From the NCBI RefSeq assembly GCF_001512285.1, contig NZ_LNUV01000006.1, positions 272,058-336,057 on the forward strand: a stretch of DNA of 64,000 nucleotides. Reading direction: 5' to 3'. Shown piece by piece: positions 1-7,683 of this stretch (positions are counted from its first letter, which is position 1; each line of letters opens with the position of its first letter). The DNA is from Arthrobacter sp. EpRS71 (GTDB lineage Bacteria > Actinomycetota > Actinomycetes > Actinomycetales > Micrococcaceae). Below the pieces are notes generated by a model. It saw only the letters and a program-made list of their open reading frames with translations. It had not been told where the DNA came from and did no database searches. The translations under genes and the position numbers were made by a program.

Positions 1-427
1 GCTCCTTGGGTTCATACTCAGGCGGTTCGGCGCCAGGGCAGAGAGCACAATTCGGGTCAATCCGGCCCTTGTTCACGTGATGCCTTGTGTGCGCGGACTT
101 GAGACCGCCACGCTGGCCGCGTTCCTTCTGTTCGGCTTTATAGCGTGCTATTTCCTCAGCGGAGTTCTGATGCTTCAGGTAGTCATGCAGGGCGAATGTT
201 CCATCAGGCAGCCCAACGACCAGCCCGGCTGTGATGAGCTCCTTTTTTGCCTTCGAACCCTTGGCCAGCAGGTCGCTGTCACTAACCAGCCCATCACGCG
301 TCTCCTCATTCGCGAGAGCAATCAAGGTGACATGGAGTCTGAACGCGGCATCTGACAACCCACGAATCTTCCGATGCCTTGGGTACTCATTCGTCATCGT
401 GAAGTAGGGGCGTCTGTCCTTCGCCAC
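1..427 (-). CDS. Phage replication-type protein, partial (3' end off the window)
   Basis: An open frame reads from a GTG start at 427 through base 1 with no stop, giving about 142 residues. The start follows a strong ribosome site, AAAGGAG. The protein begins MAKDRRPYFTMTNEYPRHRK. Its N-terminus resembles the helix-turn-helix front of phage replisome-organiser or replication-initiation proteins ('RKIRGLSDAAFRLHVTLIA', then a basic helix around residues 95-110). Near the cut edge there is a CALC motif with nearby basic residues. It is the last visible gene of the leftward early operon, where a replication initiator would fit. The family is inferred from N-terminal style only, and the C-terminal domain is missing. 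Confidence 0.7.
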   Translation of the reverse strand, partial: MAKDRRPYFTMTNEYPRHRKIRGLSDAAFRLHVTLIALANEETRDGLVSDSDLLAKGSKAKKELITAGLVVGLPDGTFALHDYLKHQNSAEEIARYKAEQKERGQRGGLKSAHTRHHVNKGRIDPNCALCPGAEPPEYEPKE

Positions 428-430
428 GGT

Positions 431-574
431 TTACTCCTTTCTTGGTGGTATTTCGGGCAGGTCGAGCATTGGGTTTGACCATTCACAGAAGTCACATTCG
501 GCCCCTTGGCATCGGTGAGGCGCCGCTACTTTCGGTGGCGCCTCGTCCGGGGTCATGCTGCGAGCTCCGCACCT
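431..574 (-). CDS. Very small Cys-rich phage protein, 47 aa
   Basis: A frame from a GTG at 574 overlaps the end of the methyltransferase gene and ends in a TAA that overlaps the ribosome site of the next gene (AAGGAGTAA), as expected for translational coupling. It encodes a short zinc-finger-like run, HRCQGAECDFCEW, with three closely spaced cysteines. The first ten codons are uncertain because no good ribosome site precedes the GTG; an ATG at 558 in another frame stops early. Function unknown. The coupling and the Cys cluster are the only arguments for it. Confidence 0.35.
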   Translation of the reverse strand, partial: RCGARSMTPDEAPPKVAAPHRCQGAECDFCEWSNPMLDLPEIPPRKE

Positions 575-2217
575 GCGCCGGAAAGTGAGAGTGCTGCGAC
601 GATGAACAGGTCACGGGCGGCCGGGGGAGTGACCGCGTTCCCGGCTTGTTTGACCTGCTCCCTCTTGTTCCCGGTCATGATGTACGACTTGGGGAAGGCC
701 ATACCAGCACTGATCTCGTAGGGCTCGAGCATCCGGAACTCGCAGTCCTCAATCTCGGGCACAGTCCATTCGGTGATGGCGTGGTGCTGGCCGCCGGCGC
801 TGAAGGTTCCGAACGGGTCCGTTGTGGGTGCGTTCGATGCGGCCAGATGCTCGGGCGAGGTGCCGCGCATGGTGGTGACCATGGCGAACCGGTCCGTGGT
901 GCTGATCGTCGGGATCGCCTTGGCTACTGGGTGCATCTGGCCGTTGCCGTAGTACTCCATCAGCATGTGGCTGCCAGGCGCGGTGATCAGAGACTGGTGG
1001 CCCGCAGTGGTCAGAGTGCCCATGACCTCCGTGACTGGCTTCGAGAGGTACGATTCTTGTCCAGCCGGAGCTGAGTTGTTGCGCATGAGCATCGGTGGCA
1101 CAAGTACTCCTGTTTCGTTGCGGGTGGTCTGCGTGCGCATAACGGCTCCCACTGGAGCGGCCTGCTTACCTTCGCGACCTTCCACCGGGACCAGTAGTGA
1201 ACGCGTGTAGCTGGTCGTCTGGGTCTGGAACGGTTCAGCGTGGACCGGGCTGATGATCTCGGCGCCACGAACAGCGTCAATGCTGACCGCCTTGCCGTGG
1301 TAACGCTTGAGCCCTGCGGCGATCCTGGCCATGGTCTTCGGCACGAGGGGCTTGGCGCGGTCGCCGATGCGCTGGCCACGGAGGCCCCAATCGATCGCGG
1401 AGGCTGCGGGCAGCCAGCCGGGTTCAACGATGGAGTTCTTGCAGCGCGTGTTGGGGCACCGGTAGACGTACTGGGCTTTGTACCTGCCCCAGCGGTAGTT
1501 CGGGTTCTTCCACGACTGGATGCACCGGATCGTCTCGTCGCAGGTTTTGCAGTGCGCCAGTGGCATTAGGAGATCGAAGTTCGGTTTCGGGTTGCCCTTG
1601 AGCCAGAACATCACGTACATCCGGTCCCGAGACTGCGGGGCCGGCAGTCCGCCGAGCTGCGCGTGCATGCTGTTCATGTAGACGGTGTGGTGGTTGTAGC
1701 CGAGTGCATCCATGGCCATCAGCCAGGCGTCGAACATGACCCACTTGGCCGCGTCCACGACGTTCTCGGTAATGATGAGCTTGTACTTGTGCCATTCCGC
1801 GAACCGAGGCACATCCCACATAGTGGCGCGGGACCGGTCGGCGGCCTCGTCGGCGAGGGAATCCCCGAAGAGATCCGCCTGGTTGGTGATGCGCTTCTTG
1901 CCCTTCGCCACGGAGTGGTTGGTGCACTCTGGCGAAGCCCAGAGAATGTCCGACGTCGCGATGTAGCGCGGATCCGTGATCTGGATGTCCGCGCACACAT
2001 GCTCGGTCTCCGGGTGGTTGGCGTTGTGCGTTTCGATGGCGCGGGCCCAGTGGTTCATGGCCGTCTTGATCGTTACTCCGGGGACCTCCAGCGCGCCCGT
2101 GGACGATCCGCCAGCGCCACAAAACATGTCCGTGGCGGTCAGCTCGTTGTTGGCTTGCTGCATGAGTTGGACGAGGTCGTCCAGGATGGTGCGGCGTTCG
2201 AGTAGAGCGGTGCTCAT
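553..2217 (-). CDS. Phage DNA (cytosine-5-)-methyltransferase
   Basis: A 554-residue protein that should move a methyl group from S-adenosylmethionine to C5 of cytosine in phage DNA. Motif I is DMFCGAGGSS at residues 30-39. The catalytic cysteine is C98 in SPECTNHS, a variant of the usual PCQxxS loop. Around residues 225-265 is a probable zinc ribbon (HCKTC ... RCPNTRC), which together with the length suggests an inserted target-recognition region. No restriction nuclease is encoded nearby, so this is an orphan enzyme, probably protecting phage DNA from host restriction. It overlaps the upstream gene by ATGA (2214-2217). Confidence 0.9.
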   Translation of the reverse strand: MSTALLERRTILDDLVQLMQQANNELTATDMFCGAGGSSTGALEVPGVTIKTAMNHWARAIETHNANHPETEHVCADIQITDPRYIATSDILWASPECTNHSVAKGKKRITNQADLFGDSLADEAADRSRATMWDVPRFAEWHKYKLIITENVVDAAKWVMFDAWLMAMDALGYNHHTVYMNSMHAQLGGLPAPQSRDRMYVMFWLKGNPKPNFDLLMPLAHCKTCDETIRCIQSWKNPNYRWGRYKAQYVYRCPNTRCKNSIVEPGWLPAASAIDWGLRGQRIGDRAKPLVPKTMARIAAGLKRYHGKAVSIDAVRGAEIISPVHAEPFQTQTTSYTRSLLVPVEGREGKQAAPVGAVMRTQTTRNETGVLVPPMLMRNNSAPAGQESYLSKPVTEVMGTLTTAGHQSLITAPGSHMLMEYYGNGQMHPVAKAIPTISTTDRFAMVTTMRGTSPEHLAASNAPTTDPFGTFSAGGQHHAITEWTVPEIEDCEFRMLEPYEISAGMAFPKSYIMTGNKREQVKQAGNAVTPPAARDLFIVAALSLSGAGAELAA

Positions 2218-2516
2218 GTGAGATTCCTTCCGGGCGTGTGGTGGTAGTTGCGTAGGGGCGCGGTAACAGCGGGGGCTTCAACGACGACGACATGCCGGGC
2301 GCCTCCCGAGCCGGGAACGCGGCGGCCGTCACGGACCCCACCGCGTGCTGTGCCGATGATCTTGGCGCCGTGACGGTTGGCGACGTTGGGTAAGTCGTCG
2401 ATCGCTTGGCGAATCAGTTGAGCCACTGTCGTGGCTGTTCCCTCGCCCTCAATGACCGGCCATACGGCGCGGAAGGTGTGAGTGGGTTCGGCCGGTGCAG
2501 TCTCCGTGTGACTCAC
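2214..2516 (-). CDS. Hypothetical phage protein, 100 aa
   Basis: A small gene held between dnaN and the methyltransferase by 4-bp ATGA overlaps on both sides, which supports its reality and start. The protein has no signal peptide or membrane segment. Its middle (VAQLIRQAIDDLPNVANRHG) looks helical, followed by a basic Gly/Arg-rich stretch and a short hydrophobic beta-like segment (ARHVVVVEAP). I do not recognise a family. Its position suggests a helper of replication or methylation, but nothing in the sequence shows this. Confidence 0.65.
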   Translation of the reverse strand: MSHTETAPAEPTHTFRAVWPVIEGEGTATTVAQLIRQAIDDLPNVANRHGAKIIGTARGGVRDGRRVPGSGGARHVVVVEAPAVTAPLRNYHHTPGRNLT

Positions 2517-3652
2517 GAGGGCATCCGAACGGACATGATCAGGTGCTTGTGCACGTTTACCTCAGCCGAATCCACGCCAGCAGCAGTGAACATGAACGGC
2601 TTGTTGACCTCCGTGTAGGAGATCCGAACTCGTTCGCCGCCGATCTGCTGCAGCGCGTCCAGCACGTACTGAGGGTTCATTGCGAACTTGATCGGTTCGC
2701 TGTCTCCGGCAATCAGCGACGCGGCTGCAACCGGGCTCTTGGAAGGGCCAAAGATCCCGTCAGCGAACTCCACATCAGCGCCGGACTCGCGAAGGCTGAT
2801 GTAGCAAGGCGCGAAACGCTCGCTCATGAACTGTGCGACCTTCACGCTTTCCTTCAGGACAGCCTGGTCGACTTCGAAGGATGCGGTCACTTGCTCAGGG
2901 AAGAGGCTGCGGATCTTCGGGTAGTCCCCATCTGTGGCGATTGTCCGGTAGGTGACGTTATCCGTCACGACCTCGATCCAGCGGGTGTCCGAATTGAATC
3001 CCAGTACAACGCGTTCCCCCACAAGGAACCGATCGATGGACTTGAGCGTGCGGGCGTTCAGGACGAAGGACGTTTCACCCTCGCCCGCCCCGGCCACATG
3101 ATCGGTCGTGAGCCGATAGCGGTCGGTCGCGAACATCTCGACGTTGCCGCCTCGAATGTTGAATTGAACTGCAGACAGGATCGGTAGCGTGTCATCCGTG
3201 CAGGCGGCAACCTTTACACGCCGAAGCGCGGTGCGGAACTCGGCAGCCGGGAAGGTTGCTTCTACCTCGTTCAGGGATTCCGGCGCTGAGGGGTACTCGC
3301 CGATGTCGGCTGATTCTGTGTGCAGTTCGTAGCCGGCTGCGGACACCGTGACCTTGTTGCCCACCATCTTCACGGTGACGGGCATGTTGCGTGCACGGCC
3401 GGTGGTGGACCGGATGGCATCCAGCAGCCAACGCCAGTGAACCAGGAATGGATCGCCGATTCCGGAAGCATCCTGGATGGCTGTGGAGGCCGATGTTGCG
3501 TAGTCAAAGCCAAAGATGGTCTGTTCTGACGGGTTGACAATGATGCTAGAAAGGATCGGCGTGGGCTTCCGGCCAGCCATCGCTGGCGTCAACCGGGTGA
3601 GCGCGGCGATCCATTCCTTGGCGGGTGCGGTGATTGTTTGGGTGTCACTCAT
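2513..3652 (-). CDS. dnaN: Phage-encoded DNA polymerase III sliding clamp (beta subunit)
   Basis: 379 residues, the usual length for a three-domain beta clamp. The N-terminal region (LTPAMAGRKPTPILSSIIV) matches the start of the family's first domain. FATDRYRLTTDHV, near residue 180, is the typical second-domain segment. The C-terminus (VMSVRMP-type, here LIMSVRMPS) is the conserved clamp ending. It forms a ring on DNA that tethers a polymerase. A phage copy suggests the phage recruits or reprograms the host replisome, or supplies a clamp specific for its own proteins. It starts after AAAGGAGAAAGCC and a terminator hairpin. Confidence 0.92.
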   Translation of the reverse strand: MSDTQTITAPAKEWIAALTRLTPAMAGRKPTPILSSIIVNPSEQTIFGFDYATSASTAIQDASGIGDPFLVHWRWLLDAIRSTTGRARNMPVTVKMVGNKVTVSAAGYELHTESADIGEYPSAPESLNEVEATFPAAEFRTALRRVKVAACTDDTLPILSAVQFNIRGGNVEMFATDRYRLTTDHVAGAGEGETSFVLNARTLKSIDRFLVGERVVLGFNSDTRWIEVVTDNVTYRTIATDGDYPKIRSLFPEQVTASFEVDQAVLKESVKVAQFMSERFAPCYISLRESGADVEFADGIFGPSKSPVAAASLIAGDSEPIKFAMNPQYVLDALQQIGGERVRISYTEVNKPFMFTAAGVDSAEVNVHKHLIMSVRMPS

Positions 3653-3677
3653 GGCTTTCTCCTTTGGTTCGGGTACG

Positions 3678-3702
3678 AAAAAGGCCCCTTTCGTGGGGGC
3701 CT
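3678..3702 (-). terminator. Intrinsic terminator upstream of phage dnaN
   Basis: Read on the minus strand, AGGCCCC and GGGGCCT pair around a short loop and run into TTTTT. It directly follows the stop codon of the 66-aa gene at 3701-3901 and precedes the dnaN ribosome site. Confidence 0.75.
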
Positions 3703-3901
3703 AGGCTTTGCTGCGCATGGCGCGCATTACGTTGTTGACGGCTTGATTTCCGGTGGGGTCGCGGTGGGTTTGCCCTGCCCTGTCGTTGGCGTCTTGTCTG
3801 CGCCGGGCGTCTACGTGGTGCTCGCAGGATCCTCGAGTGGCGCATATGCCGTGCGCGCCTTTGCAGAGGAAGCAGCAGGGGTCATCCAGCAGCTTCGCCA
3901 T
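3701..3901 (-). CDS. Small phage protein with Cys/His cluster, 66 aa
   Basis: The N-terminal half carries CCFLCKGAHGICATRGSCEHH, a possible zinc-binding cluster. The C-terminal half carries RDPTGNQAVNNVMRAMRSK. That last motif also occurs in the small protein at 10875-11108 (QDPTGEEAVKNVLHEQ), so the two share a module. It overlaps the upstream gene by 20 bp and ends at a terminator. Another frame (3645-3845) is very Arg/Pro-rich and looks like a shadow. Function unknown. Confidence 0.6.
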   Translation of the reverse strand: MAKLLDDPCCFLCKGAHGICATRGSCEHHVDARRRQDANDRAGQTHRDPTGNQAVNNVMRAMRSKA

Positions 3902-4526
3902 CGGCGGCCGCCTTCGCTTCGTAGTAGTGCCTGATCCCGGAGAGGATCGCGTGGCAGCACCAGAGGTAGTGGAAGGTGTAGTCCTCCCAGCTGCAGTCCC
4001 ACGGGTCGATGAACTCGTAGCCGTTGATACGGAAGTTCTGCACTAGGCCCATGCAAGCCTCACGGCTTCCCATGTATTCGTAGTCGTTGAGGACTTCGCT
4101 GCGGATCGTCTCCCAGATTTCTTTCGCATCCTCGGCGCTGTAGCCTTCGCGGCGCTTCCAGAAGTGCTCGATAACGTACTTTTTGAAGAGGTCTTCGTTG
4201 TGGTCGCGGTAGCCAGCGTGGGTTCCGGCAGCTTGGAGTTTTTCGCCCCAGTACCCGGCATTGATGTATCCGTGACCGTTCGTGAAGAACTCGAACATGT
4301 CCTCAGTGCGGGCGAAGGTATAGGTGCCCATGTCTGCCCGGATGGTCAGGTTGCCAGGCCATGTGATCAGGTCGAAGTAGTAGAAACCCGTTCCGGGCTT
4401 CTTGAACCTGATGTGCCGGTAAAGGCCTTGGTCAAGGAGTATCTCCATCTCGTGGTCGGCGGTGTCGCTGTTGAAGCGGCGCAACGCTTCGGGGTGGTAG
4501 TCGCTGTGGACGGTCAGAGGCTTCAT
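3882..4526 (-). CDS. Hypothetical phage protein, 214 aa
   Basis: The start at 4526 (MKPLTVHSDYHPEAL) overlaps the upstream glutaredoxin-like gene by ATGA. The protein is rich in aromatic and acidic residues (GTGFYYFDLITWPGNL; WDCSWEDYTFHYLWCCHAI) and has no membrane segments. The N-terminal part looks beta-rich and the C-terminal part helical. Proteins of this style are common in actinobacteriophage early operons. I cannot assign a function. Confidence 0.75.
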   Translation of the reverse strand: MKPLTVHSDYHPEALRRFNSDTADHEMEILLDQGLYRHIRFKKPGTGFYYFDLITWPGNLTIRADMGTYTFARTEDMFEFFTNGHGYINAGYWGEKLQAAGTHAGYRDHNEDLFKKYVIEHFWKRREGYSAEDAKEIWETIRSEVLNDYEYMGSREACMGLVQNFRINGYEFIDPWDCSWEDYTFHYLWCCHAILSGIRHYYEAKAAADGEAAG

Positions 4527-4831
4527 GCGGCATCGGTCCGCTCGGTGATGAGTTCCTTGATCTTGGCTGGTTGGAATCCGGACCACGTCTCATCACCCTT
4601 GGGCGTGGATGCGATGAGGACTGGCATCTGCCTGAGTCCTAGCACTTCGGTGACGTAGTGGTAGGCCGTGGCGTCTTCTTCGACGTTGACGGCGGTGTAG
4701 TGGATGCTGGCCTTGTCGAGCAACTTCTTGCTCCAGTCGCATTGGCGGCAGTCGTTCTTGGTATAGATCACCACGGCCACGCCATCGCGGGCCTGGATCT
4801 GCTGGGTCAGGTCAATTACTTCGGTGGTCAT
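4523..4831 (-). CDS. Glutaredoxin/NrdH-like thiol-disulfide protein
   Basis: 102 residues with a thioredoxin fold. The redox motif is CRQC (residues 28-31, in YTKNDCRQCDWSKKLLD), and the cis-proline segment is QMPVLIAS near residue 70. NrdH proteins use CxxC to reduce class Ib ribonucleotide reductase, so a phage copy could help supply deoxynucleotides. No nrdEF is visible here. The start lies after GAAAGGACCCC. Confidence 0.85.
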   Translation of the reverse strand: MTTEVIDLTQQIQARDGVAVVIYTKNDCRQCDWSKKLLDKASIHYTAVNVEEDATAYHYVTEVLGLRQMPVLIASTPKGDETWSGFQPAKIKELITERTDAA

Positions 4832-4884
4832 GGGGTCCTTTCGCGGCGCGGCGCCCGGCCGGGTGACCGGGCGCCGCGGGCATG

Positions 4885-4908
4885 AAAAAAGCCGCTCACT
4901 GGCGGCTT
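4885..4908 (-). terminator. Intrinsic terminator between phage genes
   Basis: On the minus strand GCCGC and GCGGC pair around a 6-nt loop, followed by TTTTTTCATG. It lies 3' of the membrane-protein gene at 4931-5419 and 5' of the glutaredoxin-like gene. Confidence 0.7.
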
Positions 4909-4930
4909 GGGATGTTCGGCTAGCTGAGGG

Positions 4931-5419
4931 CTATTCGTTGTCAATGGTGTACGACTCGGTAACGGAGCCCTCAGGAATGTGGAACTCGTACTTGTCCGTG
5001 CTTCCGATAGGCCAAGGAAGGATCCAGCCGTTGTTGTAATCGAAGTGCTCGGTGGTGACAGTGGCTTTGGCCGCATCCTCGAAAATGACTGAGTCTTTAG
5101 CGTTTGCCTGGCCAACTCGGATAGAACCGTCATCGCCTTGCTGGATGAAGTTCAAGACGCGCTTGCCGTCGATGTAGCCACTTCCGAGGAAGAAGCGCCC
5201 ATGCTGCGAGGAGGATGTGCCGAGCGCCTTCAGGCTGATTGTCTGCTTACTGACGAGATCCATGTTGGATGGGATGAATGTGGCGCACAGGAGGAGGGCG
5301 AGTCCGCCGAACACGGTGCCGAGTAGCAGTATTGGTATGCCCATGAGCCAGTCGTTTTCGCACAGGATGGAGTAGGCGACCGCAGCGACTATGAGAATGA
5401 TGACGATCCAGAAGAGCAT
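4931..5419 (-). CDS. Phage membrane protein, 162 aa
   Basis: Two hydrophobic helices at residues 2-19 (LFWIVIILIVAAVAYSIL) and about 26-48 (LMGIPILLLGTVFGGLALLLC) precede a soluble, beta-rich tail of about 110 residues with no cysteines. It looks like an inner-membrane protein with an external or cytoplasmic tail. Early-region phage membrane proteins sometimes act in superinfection exclusion or membrane-linked replication, but nothing here decides this. Family not recognised. Confidence 0.7.
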   Translation of the reverse strand: MLFWIVIILIVAAVAYSILCENDWLMGIPILLLGTVFGGLALLLCATFIPSNMDLVSKQTISLKALGTSSSQHGRFFLGSGYIDGKRVLNFIQQGDDGSIRVGQANAKDSVIFEDAAKATVTTEHFDYNNGWILPWPIGSTDKYEFHIPEGSVTESYTIDNE

Positions 5420-5438
5420 GAGGGTTTCCTGACGTGGT

Positions 5439-5870
5439 TTAGAAGGACGGTTCGGAGGAAGGCCAGCCGCCGGTGTTCTGGGCTGGTGGTGTTGCCCATG
5501 GGTCCGACTGCGCGGCCAGCGGTTCGGTGGTCTGGGTGTTGCGCTTGTTGACGATGGAGATGCCCTTGACAGTGACGTCGAGTGAGGTGCGGTTGACGCC
5601 TTGGTTGTCCACGTACTCGCGGGACATGAGTTCGCCGAATACAGTCACGCGGGCGCCCTTGCGGAGCCGTTCGACGTAGTATTCAGCGTCCGGGCCCCAC
5701 AGGGTGCAGCGGAACCACTGAGTCTGTTCTTTGTCCTTGTCCCAGTTGCCCTGTGCGTCCTTCTTGCCTTTGGTGTCAGCAACCCTGAAGGCAAGGCAGG
5801 CGTTTCCGCTGGGCTTGAAGTCTAGGACTGGCTCGCCGCCAAGGTTGCCGGTGAAGGTAACGTCTGCCAT
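5439..5870 (-). CDS. ssb: Single-stranded DNA-binding protein
   Basis: 143 residues. The OB fold begins MADVTFTGNLGGEPVLDF. WFRCTLWG near residue 52 and ARVTVFGELMSREY are standard SSB segments. The C-terminus is Pro/Ser-rich and ends EPSF, shorter and less acidic than the host DDDIPF tail, so contact with host partners may differ. Its start overlaps the stop of the upstream ATPase gene (TAATG). SSB next to an ATPase and an exonuclease marks a phage recombination/replication block. Confidence 0.92.
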   Translation of the reverse strand: MADVTFTGNLGGEPVLDFKPSGNACLAFRVADTKGKKDAQGNWDKDKEQTQWFRCTLWGPDAEYYVERLRKGARVTVFGELMSREYVDNQGVNRTSLDVTVKGISIVNKRNTQTTEPLAAQSDPWATPPAQNTGGWPSSEPSF

Positions 5871-7090
5871 TAGGCCTTGACCTCTCCGTCCTCGATAACA
5901 ATCCCGCGCCCGTCACCGTCTCCGACAACCTCGATCCAAACTTGGAAGTCGTGTTCGCGGGCGATGGATTCAACGAGGGCCAGGTTGTCTTTGTCGAGCA
6001 AGGACCCATCAGCAATGCGGATGACTCGCAGCTTCGGGTTGAGCGCGATGGCCATGGCGAGTGAGACTCGCAGCTGTTCGGCACTGGATGCCTGCTTGAA
6101 CGGGACGCCCTTGAATGTCACGCCAGACTCATCGAAGCCGAGCTCATCGACTGGGAAGACCGCAGACGCGAGTCCTTCGCGCTTCTTCTGGTCGATCGCT
6201 TCGAGCTTGGCCGTCAAGTCTTCCGCTTTGCGTTCGGCCAGCCCCCAGGCGTCGCCGGCCTCTGTCCATGCTTCCCATGCTCGAACGCTGGCATTGATCT
6301 GCTCGGCATTCTGGATCTGCTGGCGTAGGGCATCGACGTCGGGAATAGTCACGTTCTGCCACGACTCAACAGCTTCCTGAGTCGTGGCCAGTTCGGCTTC
6401 GGCGGCCGCGAGTTCCGCACGCAAGCGTTCAACCTCGGCGGCATTCTCGGCATGCTCGCGTACATCAGCTTCGTATTCACGTCGGAAAGCTTGGGCCGTT
6501 TCGATCTTGGTGAAGAGATCATTCACGTTGACCGGCTTCAGGTCCGCCCATTCAGGTTGGACCTCGATGGACGCGGCGTTTGCCTGAAGCACTTTGGCCT
6601 GTCGGTTTACTTCGGTGCGCTGGTCAAAGACTGATTTGCGTTCAGCGTCCAAGGCCTCTGGATCGAATGGCAATTCAACCAATTCGAGGAGCGTTCGCAA
6701 CTGTTCCTTGTCCGTCAGCTGCGTGAAGGCCAGCGGGTCGAGGGAGAGTTTGCCCAGAAGGTCATCGAGCTTGGCCTGGCCTTTCGGGTACACGGCGCCG
6801 TCAGGGGACTTGACCGTCAGCGTTGAGCCGCCGGCGGTGAATCGGCGGACAACAACAAGGTCCTCTGTTTCGAGGATGATCTCTGCCCGTTCTTCGCCAT
6901 CCCGGATCGGCTTCGGTGTGGTCTTGGCATTTACACCTCCGAGGGCCGCGGTGATGCTGTCCAGGATGGAGGACTTGCCCTGTCCGTTGTTGCCGCCGAT
7001 GACGACGAGGTTGCCGTTCTGGTCTGGTTGGATTCGGACGGCTTTGAGGCGCTTGTAGTTGGTGGTTTGAAGGCTGATGATTCGGCTCAT
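5870..7090 (-). CDS. RecF/SMC-like AAA ATPase of a phage recombination module
   Basis: 406 residues from the ATG at 7090. The Walker A motif is GGNNGQGKSS (about residues 32-41). A long coiled coil rich in Ala/Glu spans about residues 180-300 (EHAENAAEVERLRAELAAAE). The C-terminal ATPase half has SSAEQLRVSLAMA as signature-like motif and IADGSLLD where Walker B should be, lacking the usual Asp-Glu pair. The architecture matches RecF/SbcC-type ATPases found with phage exonucleases. A longer upstream frame runs into the next gene and was rejected. Confidence 0.85.
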   Translation of the reverse strand: MSRIISLQTTNYKRLKAVRIQPDQNGNLVVIGGNNGQGKSSILDSITAALGGVNAKTTPKPIRDGEERAEIILETEDLVVVRRFTAGGSTLTVKSPDGAVYPKGQAKLDDLLGKLSLDPLAFTQLTDKEQLRTLLELVELPFDPEALDAERKSVFDQRTEVNRQAKVLQANAASIEVQPEWADLKPVNVNDLFTKIETAQAFRREYEADVREHAENAAEVERLRAELAAAEAELATTQEAVESWQNVTIPDVDALRQQIQNAEQINASVRAWEAWTEAGDAWGLAERKAEDLTAKLEAIDQKKREGLASAVFPVDELGFDESGVTFKGVPFKQASSAEQLRVSLAMAIALNPKLRVIRIADGSLLDKDNLALVESIAREHDFQVWIEVVGDGDGRGIVIEDGEVKA

Positions 7091-7683
7091 TCTGCTGACT
7101 CCTGGTGGTTGTCTTCTCGGACAGCGGCAAGGACTTTCTGTGCGTCCTCGGCGCTGATCTTGTTGGGGTGATCCCATGTGGCGCCTATGACCTGCCCGGC
7201 CGTGGCTAGCATGGTCTTCCCGTCGCCTTCGTATCCGGCTTCGGTGAGTGCGTTTGTGATTGCTTGCCATTGCGCCCGCCATGGTTCAGTGGCAGGTTCG
7301 GCTAGGACGGATACGGAGTGTTGCTTGACCTTCTTTTGGCTGATGCGGACGGGGATGGTGAAGTCAGCGGGGATGTGCGACATGGCGATGACCTCGACGC
7401 CGCCGACCTTCTCGCCGGCGTAGATCACTTCCGGGTTGTTGACGAGCTTCACGGATCGTCCAAGCCATACGTCTGACTCCGTGCCCCATCCGTGGGCGAT
7501 GATCCGGAGCATCCCTTTTGATGGCTTCCACGGACGGCCGTCCATACCGACAAGGTCGATGACAATTGGCTTGGTCGCATCACCTTTGCGGACGTTCTGG
7601 ATGGTGGCGACGATGGGCGCTCCGGTCAGGTCGGAGGCGTTGAGGCAGTCCGACTTGGCAACTAGAGCCTTCGAAATGTCCAT
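7087..7683 (-). CDS. Phage protein of the recombination block, 198 aa
   Basis: It is coupled on both sides: TAATG with the exonuclease upstream and ATGA with the ATPase downstream. The first 130 residues are beta-rich (SDLTGAPIVATIQNVRKGD; PIVIDLVGMDGRPWKPSKG), the kind of compact fold expected for an OB-like or annealing protein. The C-terminal 60 residues look helical. Its place between an exonuclease and an ATPase/SSB pair suggests a recombination partner, but I see no RecT, Erf or Redb signature. The function is a guess from context. Confidence 0.7.
   Translation of the reverse strand: MDISKALVAKSDCLNASDLTGAPIVATIQNVRKGDATKPIVIDLVGMDGRPWKPSKGMLRIIAHGWGTESDVWLGRSVKLVNNPEVIYAGEKVGGVEVIAMSHIPADFTIPVRISQKKVKQHSVSVLAEPATEPWRAQWQAITNALTEAGYEGDGKTMLATAGQVIGATWDHPNKISAEDAQKVLAAVREDNHQESAE

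Noticed and set aside
3645..3845. Alternative 66-codon Arg/Pro-rich frame
   Set aside because: It runs through the terminator and overlaps the better-supported gene at 3701-3901 in another frame.
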